Shown here piece after piece: positions 1 to 7,707 of a stretch of 64,000 nucleotides of DNA (positions are counted from its first letter, which is position 1; every line of letters starts with the position of its first letter). The stretch is from Pseudomonas fluorescens. GTDB taxonomy: Bacteria; Pseudomonadota; Gammaproteobacteria; Pseudomonadales; Pseudomonadaceae. Made by a program: the position numbers and the translations under genes. Under the pieces are notes generated by a model, which saw only the letters and a program-made list of their open reading frames with translations, had not been told where the DNA came from and ran no database searches. The stretch lies in NCBI GenBank assembly GCA_902825215.1, contig LR782234.1, positions 4,650,001 through 4,714,000 on the forward strand, written 5' to 3'.

Positions 1-1
1 A

Positions 2-73
2 CGAAGTGGGATTACTGCGGTCATGGCGCGGATTAATCAAGCCTTGCGCCAAGAAAATGCAGTTTTTCGTTGA
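2..73 (+). CDS. Possible C-terminal tail of an upstream gene (partial)
   Basis: An open frame enters from the left edge and stops at TGA 71-73, giving about 23 residues ending in ALRQENAVFR. The composition is compatible with a real C-terminus, and a half REP-type stem (GAGCAGGCTCGCTCCCACA) follows immediately, as often happens after genes in this genome. Other frames are also open here, so this is only a guess. The protein cannot be identified from this fragment. Confidence 0.3.
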   Translation, partial: RSGITAVMARINQALRQENAVFR

Positions 74-154
74 GCAGGCTCGCTCCCACAGAGGTCTGTG
101 CAGGAGCGAAAAATATGTGTTACAAACTGCGCGCTGCCCGACATTGGGCGGCAC
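74..154. repeat. Half REP unit before the riboswitch
   Basis: GAGCAGGCTCGCTCCCACA at about 72-90 is one arm of the REP-type stem found paired at 7551-7640 and 18099-18188. The second arm is not intact here (only CAGGAGCG at 110-117). Nothing else was recognised up to the riboswitch; the riboswitch promoter should lie in this stretch. Confidence 0.5.
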
Positions 155-325
155 AAACGTTCTCAGGGCGGGGTGCAATTCCCCACCGGCGGTAATTGCG
201 CGCAATGCGCATAGCCCGCGAGCGCTTGGCGGCGAACACGGCAATGGCGGTGGTCGGCGGCAAGGTCAGCAGACCCGGTGTGATTCCGGGGCCGACGGTC
301 ATAGTCCGGATGAAGAGAGAACGGG
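155..325 (+). promoter_or_regulatory. FMN riboswitch (RFN element)
   Basis: The sequence carries the conserved RFN blocks in order: the 5' P1/P2 strand with CTCAGGGCGGGGTGCAATTC, then CCCCACCGGCGGTAAT, the AGCCCGCGAGCGC block, the GGTCAGCAGACCCGGTG block, GATTCCGGGGCCGACGG, and the closing strand AGTCCGGATGAAGAGAGAACG. This is the flavin mononucleotide aptamer that switches off riboflavin genes when FMN is abundant. It lies about 100 nt upstream of a lumazine synthase gene, the expected target. Identification is by conserved sequence and is strong. Confidence 0.95.
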
Positions 326-397
326 ATCAAAAGCCAAGGGCCGTCCGCGCGTCGTTGTGCGTGTGCGCACCCAGGCATCCCTTTCGATTCATAACGC

Positions 398-420
398 CCT
401 GTTTTTCACACAAACAGGAG
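398..420 (+). promoter_or_regulatory. Hairpin overlapping the ribH ribosome binding site
   Basis: CCTGTTT (398-404) is complementary to AAACAGG (412-418), and the second arm includes part of the CAGGAG Shine-Dalgarno sequence before the ATG at 428. This could be the expression platform of the FMN riboswitch, acting by hiding the ribosome binding site. The arms are seen directly; the regulatory role is inferred. Confidence 0.5.
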
Positions 421-427
421 TCAGAAC

Positions 428-937
428 ATGCAACCCACCGCTATCGACAGCAAAAGCAAACACCCGCACGGCGAGCGCGTCGCGTTCATCCAGGCTTGCT
501 GGCACAAGGAAATCGTCGACCAGAGCCGCAAAGGCTTCGTCGCCGAAATGCTTGCTCAGGGTTATCAGGAATCGGACATTGATTTCTTCGAAGTCGGCGG
601 CGCCTTTGAAATGCCTTTGCACGCCAAACTGCTGGCCAAGTCAGGCCGTTACGCTGGCATTGTCGCCGCCGCTTTGGTGGTGGACGGCGGTATTTATCGC
701 CACGAATTCGTCGCGCAATCAGTGGTCAGCGGCCTGATGCAGGTGCAGTTGGAAACCGAAGTACCGGTGTTCTCGGTGTCGCTCACCCCGCATCACTTCC
801 ATTCTGGCGAAGAGCATCAGAAATTCTTCTTTGAGCACTTCGTGCATAAGGGCCAGGAAGCGGCGCGGACGTGTGCCGATACCCTGCGCAAAGTTCGCGC
901 ACTGCGTCGTACCGAGCCGCATGCGGTAGCGGTTTAA
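428..937 (+). CDS. ribH: 6,7-dimethyl-8-ribityllumazine synthase, RibH2 type
   Basis: This 169-aa protein should condense 5-amino-6-ribitylaminouracil with 3,4-dihydroxy-2-butanone 4-phosphate, the penultimate step of riboflavin synthesis. Visible signatures are FIQACWHKEIVD near the start, the FEVGGAFEMPLHAK block and VVDGGIYRHEFVA, then LETEVPVFSVSLTPHHFH. The last block, with HHFH rather than the GVLT motif of the housekeeping enzyme, resembles Brucella-type RibH2 (type II, decameric). The start is fixed by CAGGAG 8 nt upstream. It is a single gene behind the FMN riboswitch, and no other rib gene is nearby, so a second housekeeping ribH probably exists elsewhere (inference). Confidence 0.88.
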   Translation: MQPTAIDSKSKHPHGERVAFIQACWHKEIVDQSRKGFVAEMLAQGYQESDIDFFEVGGAFEMPLHAKLLAKSGRYAGIVAAALVVDGGIYRHEFVAQSVVSGLMQVQLETEVPVFSVSLTPHHFHSGEEHQKFFFEHFVHKGQEAARTCADTLRKVRALRRTEPHAVAV

Positions 938-946
938 ACACCGCCC

Positions 947-1057
947 GATCGTTCCCACGCTCTGCGTGGGGATGCCTCAACGGACGCTCAGCGTTCGGCT
1001 TTGGAAGGGACGCGGAGCGTCCCGGGCTGCATTCCCACGCGGGGCGTGGCAACGATC
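947..1057. repeat. Long cruciform-type repeat (GATCGTTCCCACGC family)
   Basis: The element begins GATCGTTCCCACGCTCTGCG and ends with a degenerate complementary arm (CACGCGGGGCGTGGCAACGATC). An internal dyad (GACGCTCAGCG / GGACGCGGAGCGTCC) lies between the arms. Related copies lie at 22911-22941 (minimal), 59109-59215 and 62403-62508. It fills the gap between convergent ribH and astE and may help terminate both. Confidence 0.75.
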
Positions 1058-1060
1058 ACA

Positions 1061-2071
1061 TCAGGCGAGGTTTTCGTCAGTGGTCGGGACGATCAGGATG
1101 CCGGCACGCAGGCCGTTCTTGACCTTCGGGTTGGGGAAGATGATCCGTGCGCCTGGCTCTTCGATGATCCAGCGGGTATTGGCCAGATCTTCGGCCAGCA
1201 CATAACCCGGTTCCAACTCGGAAAAGTTTTCGATGTCCGCCGGCAGGTTCAGGCGGAACGCGTCGCTGTGCTTGATGATTTCCCGGGCGACGCTGAACAG
1301 CTGCAGGCCGTCCAGCCCCGCTTGCGCCATCTCCGGCTCGGTGCCTTCGATGATCTGCTTCAGGCGAGTTTCGAGCAGTGACACATTGACGCCTTCGTTG
1401 TGTCCGAACGGCCGCGCCTTGCCCAGCTCCAGGGTGAAAGCCTCGGCATCGAGCTTGTCGTAGGTATAGGCACTGAACACGATCGACGGTTTGTTCTGCA
1501 GCAGCACGGCTTCCATCCCGGCTGCGCGCAGGCGCGCCAGTTCAAGGCGTGAATGCTGGCGCCCTTCCTTCCACGGATACAGCGCAAATTGTTCGATCTT
1601 CGAGCCGCGAATCGCCGTGTGCAGGTCGTAGTGCAAACGCTGGCGCTCGGGTTTGCTGAAGAAACTCGCCGCCAGGCGTTCCAGCTCACAGGCACGCAAC
1701 GCTTCGCTGCCACTGCTTTGTTCATGCCGGCCGTTGAACAGTCGATTGACGTCCTGCTCGATGAAGCGCTCGCCTGTGCGCATCGCCTCGGGATTACCGA
1801 ACAGGAAAAGAATGCGTGCGCGCGGCTTCAGATCGCCGCGAGCGATATCGTGCAGCAACCGGTCGAGCAACTCGATCGGTGCGGTTTCGTTGCCGTGGAT
1901 GCCTGCCGACAGCAGCAGGTCCAGGCCATTGTCGCGCGCTTCCGGGGGCCGGACTTCCAGCGCCCCTTCGCTCAACCAGCGCATGCGCACGCCTTCGACA
2001 GTCAGTTGAGTCTTCTCCGCCGGTTCGCGGCCGGCGAGGGTCAGTTCAAGCAGTTTGCCGAGGGCGAGCAT
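1061..2071 (-). CDS. astE: Succinylglutamate desuccinylase
   Basis: This 336-aa zinc hydrolase splits N2-succinylglutamate into succinate and glutamate, the last step of the arginine succinyltransferase pathway in the cytoplasm. The M14-like zinc site is visible as GIHGNETAP (His59, Glu62) and a later YDLHTAIRGS histidine. The LFGNPEAM and ERFIEQDVNRLF blocks are typical of AstE. It is the last gene of the operon aruC-F-G-D-B-small ORF-E, 12 nt after the preceding small gene, and is followed by a long palindromic repeat. In P. aeruginosa the gene is called aruE. Confidence 0.95.
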   Translation of the reverse strand: MLALGKLLELTLAGREPAEKTQLTVEGVRMRWLSEGALEVRPPEARDNGLDLLLSAGIHGNETAPIELLDRLLHDIARGDLKPRARILFLFGNPEAMRTGERFIEQDVNRLFNGRHEQSSGSEALRACELERLAASFFSKPERQRLHYDLHTAIRGSKIEQFALYPWKEGRQHSRLELARLRAAGMEAVLLQNKPSIVFSAYTYDKLDAEAFTLELGKARPFGHNEGVNVSLLETRLKQIIEGTEPEMAQAGLDGLQLFSVAREIIKHSDAFRLNLPADIENFSELEPGYVLAEDLANTRWIIEEPGARIIFPNPKVKNGLRAGILIVPTTDENLA

Positions 2072-2083
2072 AGAGCGGTTTCC

Positions 2084-2374
2084 TTAGTGGTCGTGGTTGC
2101 AATCCGGGCCGTGTACGTGATCCTCGTCAGCGCCGAGGTCAGCCGGTTCCATTTCCAGCTGCAGACTTACCAGATTAGTCGCCAATGGGCGCAACAGCAG
2201 GTTGGCGTACTCTTCGTCACCTTCTTCGACGTCAACGCCGATCAGCAACTGGCCGCGGCCGTCCTGCTGGATCCACAGCTCTTTGCCTTGCCACATGACC
2301 GCGACGCGGGTGCACGAGGTTTGCAGTTGCGTGCCGTCGGTGTCTTCAAGGATCAGCTGCAGGGAATCGCTCAT
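2084..2374 (-). CDS. Small acidic protein of the aru operon (PA0900-like)
   Basis: This 96-aa acidic protein ends in a histidine/aspartate-rich tail (HVHGPDCNHDH) that could bind metal. The start MSDSLQLILED at 2374 was chosen over an upstream in-frame codon at 2434 because AAGAGAG lies just before it and the longer form would overlap astB. It sits between astB and astE, the position of PA0900 in P. aeruginosa. No catalytic motif was recognised. Its place suggests an accessory role in arginine catabolism, but no function can be assigned. Confidence 0.8.
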   Translation of the reverse strand: MSDSLQLILEDTDGTQLQTSCTRVAVMWQGKELWIQQDGRGQLLIGVDVEEGDEEYANLLLRPLATNLVSLQLEMEPADLGADEDHVHGPDCNHDH

Positions 2375-2430
2375 GTTTTTACTCTCTTGGGTGACCTGCC
2401 GCGCGCCGCGTTCAGGCGGCACGCCAGCGA

Positions 2431-3777
2431 TCAATTGATCTGGAAGGGATAAACCGCGCCCAGTTTAAGGATTTGCGTCAGTTCATCCAGTGCCGTCCGG
2501 CATTCAAGCAGCAACTGCGGGTCCGCCAGATCGCTTTCACTGAGGCGGTCGCGGTAGTGCTTTTCAACCCATGCGGTCAACGAACCGTACAACGGTGGCG
2601 TCATGATAACTCCTGGGTTGACCGCCGCCAGTTCCGTTTCGTTGAGTGCCACGCGCAAGCGCAGGCACGCTGGGCCGCCGCCGTTCTGCATGCTTTGCTT
2701 GAGATCGAAGACTTTCACTTCGCGGATCAGACCGCCGGAGCTGGTCAGGCTTTGCAGATACGCCCAGACGCGCTCGTTGGCCTGGCACTCTTGCGGCACG
2801 ATCAGCAGCATCGAACCGTCAGGGCGCGACAGCAACTGGCTGTTGAACAGGTACGAGCGCACCGCGTCATCGACGGTGACCGCCGAACGCGGCACACACA
2901 CCGACTGGAACTTGCCACCGACCTTGGCCAGTTTGCTTTCCAGCTCAGCGAGCATCTGTTCGGTCTCGAGGAACGCGTCCTCGTGATAGAACAACACTTC
3001 GCCGTTGCCCACGGCGATCACGTCGTTATGGAACACGCCCTGATCGATCACGTTCGGATTCTGTTGGGCGTAAACCACGCCGTCTTCACGCAGACCGTGC
3101 AGTCGCGCCACGGCTTGCGAGGCTTCGAGGGTCTGCCGCGCCGGGTACTTTTGCGGCGCCGGGTAACGGTTGTCGAACGCGCTACGGCCGAACACGAAGA
3201 ACTCGACGCCCGCCTCGCCATATTCACGGCAGAAACGCGTGTGGTTGGCCGCGCCTTCGTCGCCGAACTGCGCCACCGCCGGCAATGCAGCGTGATGGGC
3301 GAAGTGCTGCTGATTGGCGAACATCGCCCCGAGTACGCGGCTGGTGGTCGGGTGCTCGATGCTGCGGTGGTATTTGCAGTTGAGATTGGCGGCAGTGAAA
3401 TGCACGCGACCGTCCGCAGTGTCAGCGCTCGGGCTGACCGTGGCGGCGTTGGCCACCCACATGCTCGACGCCGAGCAACTGGCGACCAGCAACGGCATGG
3501 CTTCTTTGGCGGCGCGCTCGATCACTTGCGCGTCAGTGCCGCTGAAACCCAGACGGCGCAATGCGGCCACGTCCGGACGTTCCTGCGGTACCAGTACGCC
3601 CTGCTGGAAGCCCATTTCCATCAGCGCTTTCATTTTCGCCAGGCCTTGCAGCGCCGCTTCTTTGGGGCTGGAGGATTGCTGGCTGTTGCTTTGGGAGGCA
3701 ACGTTGCCGTAGGACAGACCACCGTAGTTATGGGTCGGCCCCACTAGACCGTCAAAATTGACTTCGTAGGATTTCAT
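2431..3777 (-). CDS. astB: N-succinylarginine dihydrolase
   Basis: This 448-aa enzyme of the amidinotransferase fold converts N2-succinylarginine to N2-succinylornithine, CO2 and two ammonia, step two of the AST pathway. It begins MKSYEVNFDGLVGPTHNYGG, the highly conserved AstB start. NGGGPACLRLRVAL near residue 370 carries the expected catalytic cysteine. Length matches the family. It lies downstream of astD, from which a 162-bp gap with a REP pair separates it, and 56 nt before the small PA0900-like gene. Known as aruB in Pseudomonas. Confidence 0.96.
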   Translation of the reverse strand: MKSYEVNFDGLVGPTHNYGGLSYGNVASQSNSQQSSSPKEAALQGLAKMKALMEMGFQQGVLVPQERPDVAALRRLGFSGTDAQVIERAAKEAMPLLVASCSASSMWVANAATVSPSADTADGRVHFTAANLNCKYHRSIEHPTTSRVLGAMFANQQHFAHHAALPAVAQFGDEGAANHTRFCREYGEAGVEFFVFGRSAFDNRYPAPQKYPARQTLEASQAVARLHGLREDGVVYAQQNPNVIDQGVFHNDVIAVGNGEVLFYHEDAFLETEQMLAELESKLAKVGGKFQSVCVPRSAVTVDDAVRSYLFNSQLLSRPDGSMLLIVPQECQANERVWAYLQSLTSSGGLIREVKVFDLKQSMQNGGGPACLRLRVALNETELAAVNPGVIMTPPLYGSLTAWVEKHYRDRLSESDLADPQLLLECRTALDELTQILKLGAVYPFQIN

Positions 3778-3844
3778 CAGCGAGGCTCCACGTGAATCTG
3801 TTGTTATAGGCTTCAGTAACTGTTCAGTGCGACCGAGGTGCGGC

Positions 3845-3935
3845 CATCGCTGGCAAGCCAGCTCCCACAGGTTGGGTGGTGTTCACAGATTCTGTGGACG
3901 ACCCGCCCCCCGTGGGAGCTGGCTTGCCAGCGATG
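3845..3935. repeat. REP pair in inverted orientation
   Basis: CATCGCTGGCAAGCCAGCTC and its reverse complement face each other across about 45 bp between astD and astB. The pair could form a stable mRNA stem inside the operon and so modulate downstream expression or protect the upstream message. Same family as 50519-50613. Confidence 0.8.
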
Positions 3936-3939
3936 GGCA

Positions 3940-5406
3940 TCACGCCATTTTCACGCCGGGTGTCAGCGAGGCAGGCAACACCAGGCTCGGGGTTTCCAGC
4001 GACGCCACCGGGTACGCGCAGTAATCCGCGGCGTAATAGGCGCTGGCGCGATGGTTGCCCGACGCCCCGACACCGCCGAACGGTGCGCTGCTCGCGGCAC
4101 CGGTCAGCTGTTTGTTCCAGTTGACGATGCCGGCGCGGCTTTCCAGCCAGAACTGCTGGTAACGCGCTTCGGAATCCGACAACAGGCCGGCGGCCAGACC
4201 GTAGGCGGTGTTGTTGGCCTCAACGATGGCAGCTTCGAAATCGACGTAGCGAATCACTTGCAGCAACGGGCCGAACAGTTCTTCGTCGGGGCGCTCGGCC
4301 ACGGCGGTGACGTCGACAATGCCCGGCGTCAGCAATGCCGATTGCGCTTGCGGCTGAGTCATTTGCAGCAGCGACACGGCGCCGTTGGCCAGCAGATGTT
4401 CCTGTGCATCCATCAGCGCTTTTGCCGCGCCGAGGGAAACCACCGAGCCCATGAACGGCGCCGGCTGCTGATCGAACGCACCGACTTCGATGGTCGCGCT
4501 GACTTCCACCAGCCGCTTGAGCAGGCTGTCGCCCCACGCCCCTTGCGGCACCAGCAAACGCCGCGCGCAAGTGCAACGCTGACCGGCGGAGATGAACGCC
4601 GACTGAATGATCGTGTAAACCGCAGCATCGAGATCGGCAACCTCGTCGACCACCAGCGGATTGTTGCCGCCCATTTCCAGCGCCAGGATCTTGTCCGGAC
4701 GTCCGGCGAATTGCTGGTGCAGATGGTTGCCGGTGCGGCTCGAACCGGTGAAGAACAGACCGTCGATCCCCGGGTTCGCCGCCAGGGCGATGCCGGTTTC
4801 CCGCGCGCCTTGCAGCAGGTTCAACACACCGGCCGGCAGGCCGGCTTCGATCCAGCACTTGACCGTCAGCTCGGCGACTTTCGGCGTCAGTTCGCTGGGC
4901 TTGAACAGCACGCTGTTACCGGCCAGCAGCGCCGGCACGATATGGCCGTTGGGCAAGTGGCCGGGGAAGTTGTAAGGGCCGAACACCGCGACCACCCCGT
5001 GCGGCTTGTGGCGCAATACGGCGGTGGCGTCGCCCAGCGGGCCGCTCTTCTCGCCGGTACGCTCACGGTAGCTCTGCACCGAGATGGCAATCTTGTTGAC
5101 CATGCTGGTGACTTCGGTCGCGGCTTCCCACAATGGCTTGCCGGTTTCTTCACCGATGGTACGGGCCAGTTCGTCAGAATGGTTTTTCAGCGCGGCAGCG
5201 AAAGCCTCAAGCACGCTGATGCGTTCGTCCAGCGAACGCCGCGCCCAGCCTGGAAATGCCTGACGTGCGGCCTGCACGGCGGACTCGACCTGAGCCGTCG
5301 TGGCGCCCTCGCCCGACCACAGCACTTGCTGGGTCACCGGGTTCAGCGATTGAAAGGCTTCGCCCTGACCGGCCAGCCACTCACCTGCGATGTATAGCGA
5401 ATTCAT
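3940..5406 (-). CDS. astD: N-succinylglutamate 5-semialdehyde dehydrogenase
   Basis: This 488-aa NAD-dependent aldehyde dehydrogenase oxidises succinylglutamic semialdehyde to succinylglutamate, step four of the AST pathway. The general base lies in LALEMGGNNPLVVDE and the catalytic cysteine in SAGQRCTCARRLL. The cofactor-binding FTGSSRTG block and the VFGPYNFPGHLPNGH region are also present. The start overlaps the end of the aruG gene by 4 nt (ATGA type), indicating translational coupling. Called aruD in P. aeruginosa. Confidence 0.96.
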   Translation of the reverse strand: MNSLYIAGEWLAGQGEAFQSLNPVTQQVLWSGEGATTAQVESAVQAARQAFPGWARRSLDERISVLEAFAAALKNHSDELARTIGEETGKPLWEAATEVTSMVNKIAISVQSYRERTGEKSGPLGDATAVLRHKPHGVVAVFGPYNFPGHLPNGHIVPALLAGNSVLFKPSELTPKVAELTVKCWIEAGLPAGVLNLLQGARETGIALAANPGIDGLFFTGSSRTGNHLHQQFAGRPDKILALEMGGNNPLVVDEVADLDAAVYTIIQSAFISAGQRCTCARRLLVPQGAWGDSLLKRLVEVSATIEVGAFDQQPAPFMGSVVSLGAAKALMDAQEHLLANGAVSLLQMTQPQAQSALLTPGIVDVTAVAERPDEELFGPLLQVIRYVDFEAAIVEANNTAYGLAAGLLSDSEARYQQFWLESRAGIVNWNKQLTGAASSAPFGGVGASGNHRASAYYAADYCAYPVASLETPSLVLPASLTPGVKMA

Positions 5407-6431
5407 TGTTTCGACTCCCGTGCAGCGGACAACGCCACGGCGCGAACCTGGTCGCCGGCGCTGAGTTGAAGACGTTTGGCGGTCTGCGGATCGACCACCA
5501 GCGTGCCGGCGGCCAGACGCGCAGGCGCCGCGGTGATGCGGCAGTCTTCGCGTTTGCGGTTATGGATGATGAACGGCGTGGCGTCGTCGCCCGGCGTACC
5601 AACGGCCAGCACCAGCGCTTCGCTGTCGCGCACTGCGCGGATCTTGCCGGTTTCGCATTCGATCGCCGGGCCGGCGTCGAAGATATCCACGTAACCCTGA
5701 TAGCTGAAACCTTCGCTCTTGAGCATCGCCAGCGCCGGCTCGGTGTCCGGGTGGACCTGGCCGATGACGTTGCGCGCGTCCGGCGAAAGGAAGCAGGTGT
5801 ACAGCGGGAATTTCGGCATCAGTTCAGCAATGAACGCCTTGTTGCCGACACCGGTCAGGTAATCGGCCTGGCTGAATTCCATCTTGAAGAAGTGCCGGCC
5901 CAGGCTTTCCCAGAACGGCGAGCGCCCGGCGTCATCGGATACACCGCGCATCTCGGCGATGATCTTGTTGCCGAACAGCTCCGGGAACTCGGCGATGAAC
6001 AGCATGCGCGCCTTGGAAAGCATGCGGCCGTTCAGACCGCTGCGGTAATCGGCGTGCAGGAACAGCGAGCACAACTCGGAATTGCCGGTCAGGTCGTTGG
6101 CCAGGAACAGCGTCGGAATCTCGCGATAGATGTTCAATTCCTGCGAGGCGCTGACGGTCAGACCGACACGGAAGTTGTACCACGGCTCGCGCAGACCGAC
6201 TGCGCCCGCGATGGCGGAAATCCCCACCACGCGGCCGTTGTCGTCTTCAAGCACGAACAGGTAGTCCGCATCGCCACGGCCGGCTTCACCGCGAAAGGTC
6301 TTCTCGGCCCAGCCGACCCGATGGGCCAGACGTTCTTCGTTGGCCGGCAAAGTGGTGAGGCCGGTGCCGGTGCTGCGGGCCAGATCGATCAGCGCGGGTA
6401 AATCGCTGCTGCGTACGGGACGAACAATCAT
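5403..6431 (-). CDS. aruG: Arginine N-succinyltransferase, beta subunit (AruG)
   Basis: This 342-aa subunit belongs to the AstA family, which transfers succinyl from succinyl-CoA to the alpha-amino group of arginine. It begins MIVRPVRSSDLPALIDLARS. The family blocks GLTTLPANEERLAHR, RSPFWESLGRHFF, QADYLTG and FIAELMPKFPLY are present. Pseudomonas uses two related subunits, AruF and AruG, encoded side by side, and this is the second. It is 51 nt downstream of aruF and overlaps astD by 4 nt. Confidence 0.94.
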   Translation of the reverse strand: MIVRPVRSSDLPALIDLARSTGTGLTTLPANEERLAHRVGWAEKTFRGEAGRGDADYLFVLEDDNGRVVGISAIAGAVGLREPWYNFRVGLTVSASQELNIYREIPTLFLANDLTGNSELCSLFLHADYRSGLNGRMLSKARMLFIAEFPELFGNKIIAEMRGVSDDAGRSPFWESLGRHFFKMEFSQADYLTGVGNKAFIAELMPKFPLYTCFLSPDARNVIGQVHPDTEPALAMLKSEGFSYQGYVDIFDAGPAIECETGKIRAVRDSEALVLAVGTPGDDATPFIIHNRKREDCRITAAPARLAAGTLVVDPQTAKRLQLSAGDQVRAVALSAARESKQ

Positions 6432-6482
6432 GCTATCTCCTCAAACGGGCCGCTTGCGCCACCCGTGAAACTCGCTAAGGCG

Positions 6483-7502
6483 TTAAACCGCCACCAGGCG
6501 CACACTGGCACCTTCACCGACGCCCAGGGCTTCGGCCGCTTCCAGATCCAGAGTCACCGGTTTGCCCGGCGCGTAATCCAGCTCAAGCAACACCGCGCGG
6601 TAATCCTGCAACTGTGCGTTGGCCACCAGATACTGGCGTCCGGCGCCTTTGACCGGCTCGCCGAGCTTCACCGGCACCACACGGCTCTGCGCGATCGAGC
6701 GGATCCCGGAAACGCGCGCATGCAGGGTCGGGCCACCGTCGAAGATGTCGATGTAGTGATCGGTCTCGAAGCCTTCGCGCATCAGGATGTCGAACGTGAT
6801 CTGCGCCCGCGGGTGCACCTGGCCCATCGCTTCTTGCGCGGTATCCGGCAGCAGCGGCACGTAGATCGGGTAATGCGGCATCAGCTCGGCGAGGAACGTG
6901 CGGCTTTTCAGCCCGCACAGGCGTTCGGCTTCGGCGTAGTTGAGGTCGAAGAAGTTGCGCCCGATCGCATCCCAGAACGGCGAGTCACCGTTTTCATCGC
7001 TGTAACCGACGATCTCGGTCACCACCGAATCGGCGAAACGCTCCGGGTGACTGGCGACGAACAATAGACGACCGCGGGAATTGAGCTCGGCCCAGGGCGA
7101 TCCGACCAGTTCGCGTTGCACGTAGAAACTGGTCAGCAAGCTGTTGCCGGTCAGGTCGTGGCACTGCGAGAGCACGTGGATCTTGTTATGGATCTTCAGT
7201 TCGCGCGAGGCGTGGACGAAAGTCTCGTTGCGGAAGCTGTAGAACGGCTCCGAATAACCGGCCGAAGCGACAATCGCCGAACAACCGACCAGCTTGCCGG
7301 TGGCGGTGTCTTCGAGGACGAAGAAATAGCTTTCCTCACCGTTGAAGCTCACTTCGGCGGCAAACGACGCTTCGCTCGCGGCGATCTTGTCGCTCAGACG
7401 TTCCACGTCATCCGGCAAGGAAGTGACACCAATCGGGCTGTCCGCAGCCAGACGCTGTACCTCGCCCAGATCAGCCATTTGCGCGGGGCGCATCACCAGC
7501 AT
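6483..7502 (-). CDS. aruF: Arginine/ornithine N-succinyltransferase, alpha subunit (AruF)
   Basis: This 339-aa AstA-family protein is the partner of AruG. It shares the layout of that protein: MLVMRPAQMADLGEVQRLA at the start, GVTSLPDDVERLSDKI, SPFWDAIGRNFFDLNY, and FLAELMPHYPIY. Together the two subunits carry out the first, committed step of arginine catabolism. It follows aruC after a ~200-bp gap that holds an inverted REP pair, so the message may be processed there. The paralogy of the two adjacent genes is visible directly in the translations. Confidence 0.94.
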   Translation of the reverse strand: MLVMRPAQMADLGEVQRLAADSPIGVTSLPDDVERLSDKIAASEASFAAEVSFNGEESYFFVLEDTATGKLVGCSAIVASAGYSEPFYSFRNETFVHASRELKIHNKIHVLSQCHDLTGNSLLTSFYVQRELVGSPWAELNSRGRLLFVASHPERFADSVVTEIVGYSDENGDSPFWDAIGRNFFDLNYAEAERLCGLKSRTFLAELMPHYPIYVPLLPDTAQEAMGQVHPRAQITFDILMREGFETDHYIDIFDGGPTLHARVSGIRSIAQSRVVPVKLGEPVKGAGRQYLVANAQLQDYRAVLLELDYAPGKPVTLDLEAAEALGVGEGASVRLVAV

Positions 7503-7550
7503 GGTGTCACTCCTTTTCTCTCAAGATTCACAGAAAAAAACACCGGACAC

Positions 7551-7640
7551 TGTGGGAGCGAGCCTGCTCGCGAAAGCGATATATCAGTCAGCATAGTTGG
7601 CGACTGACACTCCCTCTTCGCGAGCAGGCTCGCTCCCACA
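7551..7640. repeat. REP pair in inverted orientation (GAGCCTGCTCGCGAA family)
   Basis: TGTGGGAGCGAGCCTGCTCG and its near-perfect complement enclose about 40 bp between aruC and aruF. An almost identical unit lies at 18099-18188. It probably folds into a stable stem in the operon transcript. Confidence 0.85.
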
Positions 7641-7707
7641 TTGGAAACTCGCCCGGTATCAAAAATTGGTTCGACGCTTGAACGATGCTCAAGCGTCGAT
7701 GGGTCCA

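Noticed and set aside
6..737. Long plus-strand frame (243 aa) over the riboswitch and ribH start
   Set aside because: It covers the conserved FMN aptamer and overlaps ribH in another frame; its sequence is unpatterned.
3838..5397. 519-aa plus-strand frame opposite astD
   Set aside because: Antisense to a fully conserved dehydrogenase gene; composition is Arg/Gln-rich as expected of a shadow.
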